A DNA stretch of 14,493 bases from Solicoccozyma terricola (GCA_001600875.1 BCLD01000003.1:824023-838515); one strand, 5' to 3'; positions 1-9,592 are shown, counted from the stretch's first letter. Numbers and translations are program-made. Notes: a model not told the origin generated them from the letters alone.

Positions 1-2549
1 CCTCCCAATCCCCCCGCCTCAACCCGCAATCCCATCTCCCTCCGACTATGGAAGGTGATTGGTAGCACCTCGTTCGACGACGCATCTTCCCGAGAAGCTC
101 TTCAGACGGTCTCTGACCATTATACTCGAGACCGAAAGCGACGCCGGTATGATTTACAAGCAGAGGGAGGAGCGGCAGCTGCAGCTGCCCGTCGTGGATT
201 CAAACGAGACTTGGAGACTCAGCTGAGTGAGGGTAGCACACAGTTTCTCGAAGCATTCGGCGAGGTCGACAAGGTGAGTGGGCCCCGGGGCGTCGCCCGC
301 GACGACACATATTCCTAACCCCCCCCCCCCCCCCCCACCCCCACCCCCTCACAGAAGCTTCAGGTGCTACGTGCGCACATGCAGGACATGCAATCGCGAT
401 GTGATCAGGTGCAGACTCAGCTAGAACAAGCGAACAGCGGGACTCGACATCTCCTGGATCGTGCGGATGTGTTGGTATCACAGAGGTGAGTGCGCGGTAT
501 TGCATCTGATCCAATGGTCCTGACATACTCCCGCCGCAGATCAAATACCTCCCTCCGATCCTCCATCGCCGACCTCTTCCTCTCTCGATTCACACTCACC
601 CCACTGGAGGTCGCCGCTCTCACTTCTCGAGAAGTTCCCGTCGGCCCGGATCTCTTCGCTGCCATGTCCCGCGTGATAGACATTCGTCGAGATTGTCAGA
701 GCGTGTTCGCGTTCTCCGACGAGGATAGTGCTCGTGTCGGTCACGAAATCATGGCTGCCACGAACGAGCAGCTGGAGGCTGGTTATGCCAAGGTCCACCG
801 GTGGTGTCAAGCGCAGTTCAGAGCCTTTACTCGGGATTCCCACCTGGAAGTCGGGGAGACGTTGCAGGAGGCGGTGAGGAGATTGCGAGAGAGACCGGCG
901 CTGATGGAGTGAGTGTTTCGCGGCTGGATGTGGGGCAAGCGACTGACGCATCCCATCCAGTGATGCCATCCATGTCCTCACGGCCACGCGAACCCAGCAC
1001 ATCCTTCAATCCTTCCTCGATGCCCTAACTCGTGGAGGTCCTGGAGGACTACCCCGTCCGATCGAGCTACATGCGCACGATCCAACGCGGTATGTTGGAG
1101 ATATGCTGGCTTGGGTCCACCAAGCCACCGCCGGAGAAAGCGAATTTCTTGATGCGCTGTTTGGCCTAACGAATCGGAGGATGGTAGGACAGGTTAGAGA
1201 TTTGAAGGGAGAAAGCGAGGAAGAGGTCCTCGCTAGAACTTGTCTAGACAAACATTTGGAAGGATTGTGTAGGCCGTTGAGAGTGAGTGGGCCCGGATAA
1301 CGAGTCACAAGTTTTCCAGCTGACAATCGTTTCCCCACGAGGTCCGCGTTCAACACACCATCAAATCGCAAGAGGGAGTGATCATGGCTTACAAGATCGC
1401 GAACCTTTTGCAATTCTACCTCATAACGATGGGACGAACCATAGGGGATGAGGCACAGTTGAGCAAGACTTTACAAGAGTGGGTGGCGCACCATCTCTTC
1501 AGCCATACCTTGCGCTGACGACCCCGACCCCACAGAATCCATAAACTATCTCACGAGGCGTTCTTTGCCACTTTGGACGCCCAAGGCCGCTCGTTGTTGC
1601 GATTCCTGCATGTGAGTCAGGGCCGCCGACATATCCCCTTTGCGCTCACCACCCCCAACACACAGCCGCCCGAAGCCAACCTGGCGCCACCTCTTGCCTT
1701 ACGCGATTCTTCGCAGGTCCTTCACGAAATCATGTCCGTCTATGAAACCTCGCTGGTCGACGAAGCAGACAGGGAAAGGGACTTTGCACATATCCTTGAA
1801 GCCGCCGTTGATCCACCGATGGAGATGTGCCGACGTATGGCAGATCTTAGGCAGAAGGGAGGGTCGTGGGAGACTCACATCTTCCTCATCAACTGTTATC
1901 TCTATCTTCAAGTGAGGCGGGGGCGTTGATTGGGTGAACAGACCCTGCGACTGACTGGCAAAACCACAGCATGTCCTTGAAACGTACCCCTTCACGTACC
2001 CTCGCAGAGCAATCATCGAGCAAGATGTCGAGGTGCATGTAAAATCATTGCTAGAGGAGCATGTGAGACGATTTGGTGCGAGAGAGACGCGGGGGCGCGT
2101 ATTGACTTTTTGATCCGTAGAGTCAACGTCTATTACAAGCGTCAGGCCTCTCCGGCATCATCGATGCGATCAAACAAAAGGACCCCGAGGTGAGCCATGG
2201 TACTTTTGCATTCACCGCTTCATACCGACCCTGTGAGGCCTCCACCCAGACACCTCTCTCCCGCATACCAGCCGCCGAATCGAAGCAAATCTCGGCCGCC
2301 ATGAAAACCTTTGACCGTTTCCTGGCCACCCTCAACGTCCTGAGCTCGCCAACGCTGGCCTTGCTTTCCTCACCCCGCCTGGCTACTTTTGTTCACCGCG
2401 GAGGGCTTGAAGGACTCGATCGCGCTTATCAAACCATCTTCGATGCCGTGCAAGACAAGACTAACCGGTTCGAGTTTGCAAGTACTCTGCTCACTCGTGC
2501 TCCCGATGAAATCGCAACACTGCTGGGCATCAACGACATGTACGAGTAG
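1..2549 (+). CDS. COG6: COG6, conserved oligomeric Golgi complex subunit 6 (5' partial)
   Basis: COG6 is a subunit of the lobe-B half of the COG complex, which tethers retrograde vesicles at the Golgi. I splice ten exons: 1-273, 355-485, 540-908, 961-1282, 1342-1478, 1536-1611, 1666-1911, 1970-2062, 2121-2189, 2250-2549. These give 671 codons plus TAG with no frame conflict. Family-like stretches include NPISLRLWKVIG near the left edge, the RTCLDKHLEGLCRPLR block, WETHIFLINCYLYLQ, and the C-terminal RIPAAESKQISAAMKTFDRF. The frame stays open to base 1, so the start codon and probably a few tens of residues are missing; fungal COG6 is usually around 700 residues or more. Introns are 50-81 nt. 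The acceptor before 2250 was chosen because the later AG at 2271 breaks the conserved C-terminal frame. The identification is firm; individual splice sites are by eye. Confidence 0.92.
319..336 (+). repeat. C18 homopolymer inside COG6 intron 1
   Basis: Eighteen consecutive C residues follow a CCTAAC branch-site-like sequence and run, with two interrupting A bases further on, almost to the ACAG acceptor at 351-354. They take the place of a normal mixed C/T polypyrimidine tract. Confidence 0.9.
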
Positions 2550-2554
2550 ACGAT

Positions 2555-5426
2555 TTATACAACACGGCTGCCCTCTTCGGGGACGTACGTTCCTACAGTC
2601 AAACATAGATTACGCGGGGTAAATTGGGTCGTTGTAATTGGCGTCCGCTTTGTATGGTATGTGGCAAGAAGATCCGGCGACGTCGGCTCCAATAGCTGCG
2701 CCGCGAAAGGATCCTGTATACCGTCCCCTAGAACGCCACCCCGGGCCATACTTGAAAGCCCGCCCGTTCCCTTGACATCCCAGCATCGAACCGTGCAATC
2801 GAGACCTCCACTTGTAAGAACCGATGAATCCGCTGAGAATGCCATACTCTCGATCGTACCAGTATGTCCAGTCATATGCTTGACAGCGCGACCAGAGCCA
2901 ATGTCCCAGAGAATGATGCGGTGGTCCTCGGCTAACGGGGACACCATCAGCTCGCGTTTAGGCATTCGCGTGAAACGCAAGCACTCACCCGCACTCGCCA
3001 GATATCTTCCATCTGGACTCATAGCGATCGTGTTCACCGCCTCCTCGTGCTCGAGGAAGACTCGGACGCAATCGCCGCGATGTACGTCCCACAATCGACA
3101 TGATCTGTCACTCGATCCAGTCGCAAGGTAAAGGGAGTTGGGATGGAATCGTACACACTACAACGAGACAAAGTCAGTAACCCCTCACATGGCTCTGCAT
3201 GACGGGACCATCTCACCTCCACGTCCGACAGATGACCTGCGTACATTCTGACCGGGGCTATCCGTTCCGTCATCCAAAGCCTCGCTGTCCGATCTCTACT
3301 GGCCGTTGCGAAATGCACACCCATCGGCGCCCATTGCACGTCCCAGATTGGATCTGCATGTCCTTTATAGACGACGACGTTCTGCCATGTGTCGAGAGAC
3401 CACAATCGGACGCTGCCGTCTTGCGATGAGGAGAGGAGATGACTTGGAGCAGCAGATGCACCGGCCATTGGATCGAAAGATAGCGAGTAGACGGGACCGG
3501 AATGACCTATCAGTTTCCGGACAACGGTACCATCATCACGCATCGTGGCTGTTTAGGAAACGTGTGTTCAGTCCGGGGACAGTCTGTTTGCAAAGGGTTT
3601 AAGAAAACCACTTACTCTTCGACGGTGCAGTGTCATCCGTGTCAATCTCTACCGACTTGGATTTCAACAGTTCCCCTTTCAAACTCCAAACACGAACACA
3701 ACTTTCCGCAGAACCGGCCGCTAGCAACGTCGAGTCTTGTGATATGGCTGTAGATGTTGTACTGTGGGGGGGGGGGGCACGCCGTAGTCCAGAAAGTCAG
3801 CTCCATCGGTCTTCTGCGAGACCTAGAAACACCCACCCCTCTCCATTATCAAACAAAGTGAACGTGCAAATACTCGGCAGCTGTACCTTTACTTCACCAT
3901 CCACCCGATCATCTCCTCCAAGTCGTATCCGCTTCCTCTGATCCCTAATCGCCTGCAACTCCCTCTCTACATCCATCGCCGTCGGTAGCGCATTCGGTTC
4001 GATTGGAGGGACCAAATACTTTGTCTCAACAGCTGGTAACTCTCCTTTCAAAGGCATTTCTTCCCCTGCTTCCGTCAACTCTGACCGGATCACTTGCTGT
4101 AATCGGGAAGACGTAGCTGGAGGACCGAGTTTAAGAGATCGTTGAGCGTTGAAGCCATCAGCTGTACGTCGAGTGGATGGGAAACCGGCGTTGGAAGATA
4201 TGTCGCGGAGAGACAGCGGACGAGCGGAAGGGTTTACTGTGTATGATGGACAAAATGAAGTGGTTGACTCGACAAAAATGTCCCGAACCGCTCATCTAGT
4301 CGTACTCACGCTTGATATCCAATCTGTGTATGACGATATTCCTGACAGCCTCCTTTTGACGACCCGTCCCGATATCTCTACCGGTGTCCCACAAAGCTTC
4401 CAGTCCGACATCACTCAGCCACCCCATGAAAATACCATATGAGCCTTGTGACATGTTGACGGTGTATTTTTCCGTTCTGCAGTGGGGTCAGCAAGTTCTT
4501 TTTGAGCCGAATACCAGAGCGTGGGGTAAATTGCCTCTACACATACCGGAACATCTTGACGAGTGGGTTGGTGAGAATGTGAGCGGAGATGTTGACAGAG
4601 GATAACGATTGAATGTCATTCGAGTGGAGGATTGAATGTTCAGCGGAATGATCGGAGAAGAATTCTTGAGCTGTAGGAGACACGATTTGTTAGATGTAAT
4701 GCCTCTCTCAACAAGACGATCACACATACCCGCAGTGGACAGACTGGCGTCGATGAGGTCCAGGAATGTATGCACAAAGACCGGGAAGAGGAGCTCTCGT
4801 AGCTCCGGCTGGTTGTGCGGTGCCGACGGGGAGCATCAACGATCCCATCCTCTCGGTGACGCAGCACGCCCACATACCTTCCATCCCTCCAACCCACTCT
4901 CCACCCACGTCCGCAGTCTCGCGTAACCTTTCACACGATCACTCGCATCCAACAATCCATCTCCCACCACATTCTCCTTCTTGTGTCTATTCACAATATC
5001 CGCTGCTTGAGCCATAAATTCATCCGTCATATAGTACGCAGTGGTTGAAGCCGATGCGTTTTGAGCGACTGGAAGATTCCTCTTGTTGAAATCGGCTTCC
5101 TTGAGACCACGCTCTACGACATGCGGTTTTGAAAAGGAATTCGTCTTGCGTGAAGTTAAAGTCGGACCGTCAACCGCAGTATCATCCTTGTCCACATCCA
5201 TGGCATCCGCTCGACTTGTTCCGTTCCCAACTGCAGCAGTCTCCTGCTCTGCTGCAGCCAGCATTGCGTTGTGAGCCTTGGTGAATCCATTCTGGATGAT
5301 GTACTGGGTGGCTACCTGGTTGCTGGAGAGGGGTGGACTTGTACTGCCTGAAGCGTGTGCGCCGGTACCGTTGGCCGCCGGGGTTGTGGTGTCGATGGGA
5401 GGAATGGGAACAGTGGGGTCGGCCAT
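2555..5426 (-). CDS. TAF5: TAF5, WD40 subunit of transcription factor TFIID
   Basis: TAF5 is a core scaffold of TFIID (and of SAGA in yeast). Nine exons on the minus strand are 5426-4878, 4808-4730, 4670-4547, 4476-4310, 4236-3837, 3761-3616, 3548-3217, 3157-2989 and 2931-2555, giving 780 residues, close to human and yeast TAF5 (about 800). Domains in order: a LisH-like segment around residues 36-60 (QYIIQNGFTKAHNAML); the TAF5 NTD2 helical domain around 165-306 (PELRELLFPVFVHTFLDLID, HSILHSNDIQSL); a charged linker; then six WD40 blades from about 430, with VRVWSL, VRLWSL, ARLWMT, CRLWDV, IILWDI and VRCWDV endings. The C-terminus KRTPITTTQFTPRNLCL is TAF5-like. The start has no competitor nearby. 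Introns are 57-76 nt; the fifth has a run of 12 C before its acceptor. The gene is convergent with COG6 and divergent from the MCP1-like gene. I see no defect. Confidence 0.93.
3766..3777 (-). repeat. C12 (sense strand) homopolymer in TAF5 intron 5
   Basis: On the TAF5 sense strand a run of 12 C lies immediately before the ACAG acceptor of the 3836-3762 intron. A GCTGAC branch-site candidate lies upstream. It is seen as G12 on the plus strand. Confidence 0.9.
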
Positions 5427-5663
5427 TGAGGTGGTAGTGCCCGCTATGGGTGGACAGTCCAGGTGATGGTGGTGGGAGGTGTCGAGTAGTTGTCCCAGTG
5501 CCCAGTCCCAGTCCCAGTCCCGCGGTCAGTGCCAGTCCGCGGTGTGCCATCCCACTCTCATCCCATCCATCCGCGGTGTCCCCCCCGGGTCCCAGCAGTC
5601 CTTTCGGTGACAAACGCGTCTAGCCGCTCAGTCAGTTGCTGCTTCGACCACCCAACCACCATC
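5427..5663. promoter_or_regulatory. Divergent intergenic region between TAF5 and the MCP1-like gene
   Basis: These 237 bp separate the two start codons and must hold both promoters and 5' UTRs. I see no TATA box at a useful distance. The region holds four CCCAGT hexamers at 5494-5518 and three CCGCGGT motifs at 5520, 5537 and 5571. An open frame crosses it in the plus direction but only translates the repeats. Confidence 0.7.
5494..5518. repeat. CCCAGT direct repeat, four copies
   Basis: CCCAGT occurs at 5494-5499, 5501-5506, 5507-5512 and 5513-5518. One G separates the first two copies and the rest are perfectly tandem. It lies about 70 bp upstream of the TAF5 start and 150 bp upstream of the MCP1-like start. 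Confidence 0.85.
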
Positions 5664-6484
5664 ATGCAACCCCTAGATACATCCACCCTCGTCAGATGGC
5701 TCGGGAACATCCAGAACACTACCGCGCTCGTCGCTTCGACGTTTCTAGCAGTCCACTTGGTGGCTCCCCTCGCCGCGGCCGTGGGCGGTGAACACGCCGC
5801 TACTCAATCCATGGTGAGCATGCAGTCTCACTCAACCCCTGGTAATCACGAGCTGACGCATCCATCCCTCGGCACTTACCCCCTACACAGATGGTTGGTC
5901 GCGTGTGGTATCAGGGTATTCCCAACGAGCTTATCCTCGTCTACGGATCAATCGGAACCCATATCATCGCTTCCCTCACACGTCGAGCTCTCCTTGTCCT
6001 TCAAACCCGTCGTATACCCCGGTTCACAACCCACCAAATCTCAGGATACATTCTCATTCCCTTCCTCGCCATCCACATTCTCATCAATCGAATCAACGCA
6101 TCTTCTCCAACCCCACCCATCTCATCGTTTTCTCCCTCCGAGCTTGATTATTCTCTCGTAGGATACGGTCTAACAAAATGGCCAGTCATCACGTATACAT
6201 TATACGCTGGTCTTATCAGTGCAGGAGTATGGCATGCTCTAGTTGGCTCTATGAAAGTCATGGCTTGGTTTGGAGCTTCGAGAACGCGAGGTATAATTCT
6301 TCCCTCTTCGTCTAGTCGTCGTCGTCCTGGTGGTCGTCGAATAGGTTTACGTGGGGTATACCTAGGTTTACTGGGAGTTTTAACGGTTGGAATGATACGC
6401 TTACATCGGGATGCGGAAGTTGTATCGTCGTTTACAGCAAAGAGGATGGACGCTGTGTATGCCTCGATACCGTGGTTATATTAG
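5664..6484 (+). CDS. MCP1: MCP1-family mitochondrial membrane protein (former DUF1691)
   Basis: The product is a predicted polytopic membrane protein of 247 residues from exons 5664-5813 and 5891-6484, with a 77-nt GTGAGC...CACAG intron between two Met codons. Five hydrophobic segments are visible: about residues 21-41 (TALVASTFLAVHLVAPLAAA), 61-83, 101-118 (ISGYILIPFLAIHILINR), 150-175 (around GLISAGVWHALVGSMKV) and 210-230. Histidines recur in these segments (AVHLV, GTHII, THQISGY, AIHIL, VWHAL), as expected for the succinate-dehydrogenase-cytochrome-b-like fold of MCP1/DUF1691 proteins. In yeast, Mcp1 sits in the mitochondrial outer membrane, recruits Vps13 and suppresses loss of Mdm10 or ERMES. 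Family assignment is from recall of the pattern, not a search. The ATG context (CCACCATCATG) is good. The Vps13-recruiting role is inferred only, because the N-terminus before the first membrane segment is short. Confidence 0.78.
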
Positions 6485-6721
6485 ATTGTAAACCCGCGCG
6501 AAAGACGACTTGTGTGTTGTACCCCGCACCGGATCTGCCGGGGATATATAATAGGATAAATAGATGAATACGATGAGAGGAGAACCGCCCGTATCCATGG
6601 GAGAAGAGTACAAAGTTGTAGTAAAATTTGAACACTTTGACACACCATTAACTCGAATCTTTCACAGCTGAGAAACAATTCCGTCGCCACCCGCGCCGCC
6701 CCTTCCGTCCCTCGTCCCTCT
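6485..6721. other. Convergent 3' intergenic region
   Basis: These 237 bp lie between the stop of the MCP1-like gene and the stop of the uncharacterised minus-strand gene. They should contain both 3' UTRs and polyadenylation sites. A-rich stretches such as ATATATAATAGGATAAATAG (6543-6562) are possible positioning elements. I see no gene. Confidence 0.6.
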
Positions 6722-8149
6722 CTACGACTTGAAAACCTCGTTGAGCTATGGATGATTTGAACTGTTAGAGCACGTGGATCTGGACCCCCCATCCCCCACC
6801 ACCCATCCCACTCACTCGCTGCGTAGCTTTCGCCTTGATTGGATTCAATCTCTCCCCAAACTCCTTCTTCTCCTTGTCATGTTTGATCTCTAACCCGCCC
6901 GCCCTAGTCAATCTGGATTGTGACTCCGTTGTCTAATAGGTATATAACAACTTACTCTTCTCATCCAACAACCTCTTTGAATCAATCAATAGATCCTTCC
7001 TCTTCTTGTTCGATTTGATGAGTCTGATCTCGAGTGCCTTGAGTTGATTCTATTCTCGGAAAGCCAGCGACCATGCAACGTTTGTTAGCAAATGAAGTAA
7101 AACTCCCAAGTGTCCTTTGTCTTTCCAACGATGAAACAATCGCCAATGACTCACCTTGTACTCGTCTTGACCCGCGATGAACTCGTTCCATCTGGAATCA
7201 ATCGTAGCCATCGAGTTGCAAGTGATCTGATACAGGTCCTGGACGTGATGTCTGCTCAACCCACCGGGTGGATGGATGTATGGAAAGTCGGCCGGCCACT
7301 CGCGGTGTAATCGGAAAAAGGTGGGGAAATCCCTCACTGTAAACAATCTTCCTTCTCCGCGAGCGTCTGATAGATCGCTTTGAACATTGTGGAGAGAGGT
7401 TTGAGAGTGTTATCGAGCGTGTTATGGAGAACGAGGCGTTGATTGTTGATGGGATCTGCGGAGAGGGTCACACGGGGAAGTGGGTGGATTCGTGACAAGA
7501 ATCGATCTAGGGAACTTACCTGTGATTGCGCCGATGCTGCGATATCATCTGTCAGTGGGTTCAGAAGAGATACGAGTCATAGGACTCACATATCCTGTGG
7601 GTCCATGATCTCTTCGAGTTCCTGTCCCTCCCCGTCCGTCTCGCTATCCTCCATAAAATTCATCTCCTCCACCAACTCATACCTTTCATCTCTTTCTCCT
7701 TCCCAATCAATCATGGATAAGGAACTATCCTCTGAATCAGAACCAGAAGAAGATTCAACGACGGTCTCCTCGGGATCGAAGGACCCTTCATCGTCATAGG
7801 ATCCAGAGTTGACGTGTTTCGATTGATAGGTCTTTGTGTACGATTTGAATTGTTTGGACGAGTTGTGAGACTTCTGACCCTTATCTGGAATGTTAGGGAA
7901 CTACCTATTCAGCCTCAATGCGATGCGAATCAACACTCTCATCCAAAGTCACTGACGAGATTCGTCAAAACGGTTAAACACCATACCGCCATGGGAAATC
8001 TTCGCCTCCCTCTTCCTCCCATCACTCCTAACACCTTCAATTCGACCTCTAGCAGCGATACCGACCTTTCCTAGATGAGCTTTCTTGAGTGTGTCCTTTC
8101 GAAGGGAAACGGATTTGCTAGACGTGATTGCACGCACATGGTGGGCCAT
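6722..8149 (-). CDS. Uncharacterised protein: basic N-terminus, acidic middle, charged coiled-coil C-terminus
   Basis: I do not recognise this gene. The best model has eight exons: 8149-7957, 7884-7590, 7536-7520, 7455-7338, 7251-7155, 7049-6956, 6889-6816 and 6745-6722, encoding 303 residues. The first 65 residues are basic (LRKDTLKKAHLGKVGIAARG). Residues 85-165 are Ser/Asp/Glu-rich (SSSGSDSEDSS, MEDSETDGEGQELEE). Residues 168-303 look helical and charged (LKALEIRLIKSNKKRKDLL, HDKEKKEFGERLNPIKAKAT) and end LNEVFKS. The ATG context CACCAATGG is good. The third exon is only 17 nt. The first donor is uncertain: GTCAGT at 7956 or GTATGG at about 7982, both keeping frame. The last acceptor was chosen for a CTAAC branch site 18 nt upstream. 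The composition would suit a nuclear or chromatin-associated protein, but that is inference only. No membrane segment or signal peptide is visible. Confidence 0.7.
7520..7536 (-). other. 17-nt microexon (exon 3 of the uncharacterised gene)
   Basis: The 17 bases between a CGCAG acceptor and a GTAAGT donor are needed to link exon 2 (ending ...DPQDI) to exon 4 (starting at the DPINNQRL segment) in frame. They encode essentially IGAIT. The flanking introns are 53 and 64 nt, both typical for this window. Confidence 0.7.
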
Positions 8150-8716
8150 TGGTGACGATAGGGTTGAGGTGATGTGTGTCGCGTAGAGCGTGCAGGCGAT
8201 GACGACGTTGATATCTGTGGATCTGTCCTTTATCGAATGATGTTGTTGATGTTGACAATTCAGTTGCAGTTGAAGGTGGTTACGGCTACCTGCTGATGGG
8301 TGCTCGGACCTCGTCGGTGGTGAGCAAGCTCTCGAAACACGACATGCGCAAGTAGCTCTGAGCTATATTCGCCACTCCGGAACCCCCAGTCTAGTTGAGT
8401 ATGTCGCACATCAACTCTTGAGCATGACATGGCATCCATCCTAGACAGACAATGCGATTGCATATCCACAACCAAAAGCTGAAAAATCCATTAATTACAA
8501 CGTCACAGAATAAAATAATGTAGAAAGTGCAAGAAACGGAGATGGGAGGAGGGAAGGTGAGAGGTCGTATGATGGGTTGGCCGAGTTGATGGGCCAAGGA
8601 TCGAAAGGAAAGGGTTGGGAGTTGAACGGTTTCACACAACGGCGTAGAGATTTCGAACGGTTCCACCAATTTCTCAACCCATCCATGCTCGCTTCCTTCC
8701 TATCATCACATCTCCC
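8150..8716. other. Intergenic region between two minus-strand genes
   Basis: These 567 bp hold the 3' UTR of the G-gamma gene and the promoter and 5' UTR of the uncharacterised gene. I searched by eye for a tRNA, a conserved ORF and repeats and found nothing convincing. An A/T-rich stretch around 8475-8525 could mark the G-gamma 3' end. Confidence 0.55.
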
Positions 8717-9592
8717 TCACATCACTACAATGCGAACAAAAACAAAAACGATCAGGCACTTCCTCCCGCCTTCAACGCTGCCATCCACTCACTCGAACAA
8801 CATCCAGTCTTGGGAGGAGCATACGGATCTTCTCCTTTCGCATGTGGACCCCATACGGAAGGTAACTGCGTTAAGTGATTGAAGTGACAGTTTGTTTGAT
8901 CGTGGGGGATGATTATCCGAAAGACGACGGGGGTGTAGAGAAGGACATCATGGAGTATAGAATCCAATCAATCAGTTCAGTGATCACCTGACAGACCAAC
9001 GATCTCGCACACGATCAAATCAAACACTCACGAGTGGGTCTTTCGTAGCTTTGCAGTATCGGATGATACTGTAGAGTGGGTGAGCGAGCGGTTGAAAAGC
9101 GTGGAAAGATGTAGTAGGATCGGACGACGGTGTGGACGGTGATCAGTACGACGAACACGAATAAAGGTATCAGTGGAAAGGAGAGCGTGACCGGGATTCT
9201 ATGGTCGACAATGGACGCCGGTGGAAGGACATGCAACGGCGAAAGAGTGTCATCTGGAACCAGAACCTCTCCCCCAGTCTCTCTTTCGTCCAGCATCAAC
9301 GCTTCGCTCTATTCGGCACGCACTTCCTTTAGGTCTCCCACAATCAGCGGAGACCATATCAACCACGTCAACCACACCAGTCTCTCCGTTTGCACTTTGA
9401 GACATCCACATACTCTCTGCCGCCTTCCCCCCCCCCAACCCCCACCTACAACGAGGCAAGCACTCACGAATTCGAAGCCTCGCTAACTCGAATCCTCGGC
9501 CGATTCAAATCATCCCTCAACCGTTGATTGTGCTCTGTCAGACGACGAAGCTTGAGCTCGGACATGGATTGCTTGTGAGGACGGGAGGACAT
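8717..9592 (-). CDS. STE18: Heterotrimeric G-protein gamma subunit
   Basis: This small protein pairs with G-beta and is anchored to the plasma membrane by a lipidated C-terminus; in fungi it acts in pheromone and sometimes cAMP signalling. Exons 9592-9468, 9068-9032, 8865-8793 and 8724-8717 give 80 residues, normal for fungal G-gamma. Diagnostic segments are [20 protein letters not shown] (N-terminal coiled-coil helix), [26 protein letters not shown] and [11 protein letters not shown]. Splicing onto the 8-nt last coding exon makes the end CCSMM, so Cys77 begins a CaaX box (CSMM) and Cys76 is the usual neighbouring palmitoylation candidate. Without that splice the frame runs 12 further codons and has no CaaX. 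Intron 1 is 399 nt, by far the longest here. Cryptococcus has two G-gamma paralogues (Gpg1, Gpg2); I cannot tell which this matches, so the symbol is the yeast family name. Confidence 0.9.

Noticed and set aside
5490..6161. 223-codon plus-strand open frame beginning in the TAF5/MCP1 promoter
   Set aside because: Its start translates the CCCAGT repeat and it reads through the MCP1 intron and second exon in another frame. The protein is low-complexity, and the spliced MCP1 model explains the region.
6771..6776. Third CACGTG hexamer
   Set aside because: It lies in the last intron of the uncharacterised gene, not in a promoter, and is likely chance.
6765..6815. Unspliced C-terminus for the uncharacterised gene (reading VSGMGGGG... 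to a stop at 6765)
   Set aside because: The sequence begins with a perfect GTGAGT donor and reads like translated intron. Splicing to 6745 has a CTAAC branch site 18 nt before the acceptor and ends LNEVFKS.
8577..8882. 101-codon plus-strand frame antisense to the 3' end of the G-gamma gene
   Set aside because: No family resemblance; the opposite strand carries the clear conserved coding sequence.
9015..9299. 94-codon minus-strand frame with a hydrophobic segment inside G-gamma intron 1
   Set aside because: It overlaps exon 2 of the G-gamma gene in another frame and shows no splice or family support; probably chance in a long intron.
9200..9400. Possible C/D-box snoRNA in G-gamma intron 1 (GTTGATG and CTGA-like sequences)
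   Set aside because: The boxes are incomplete and too far apart, with no terminal stem.
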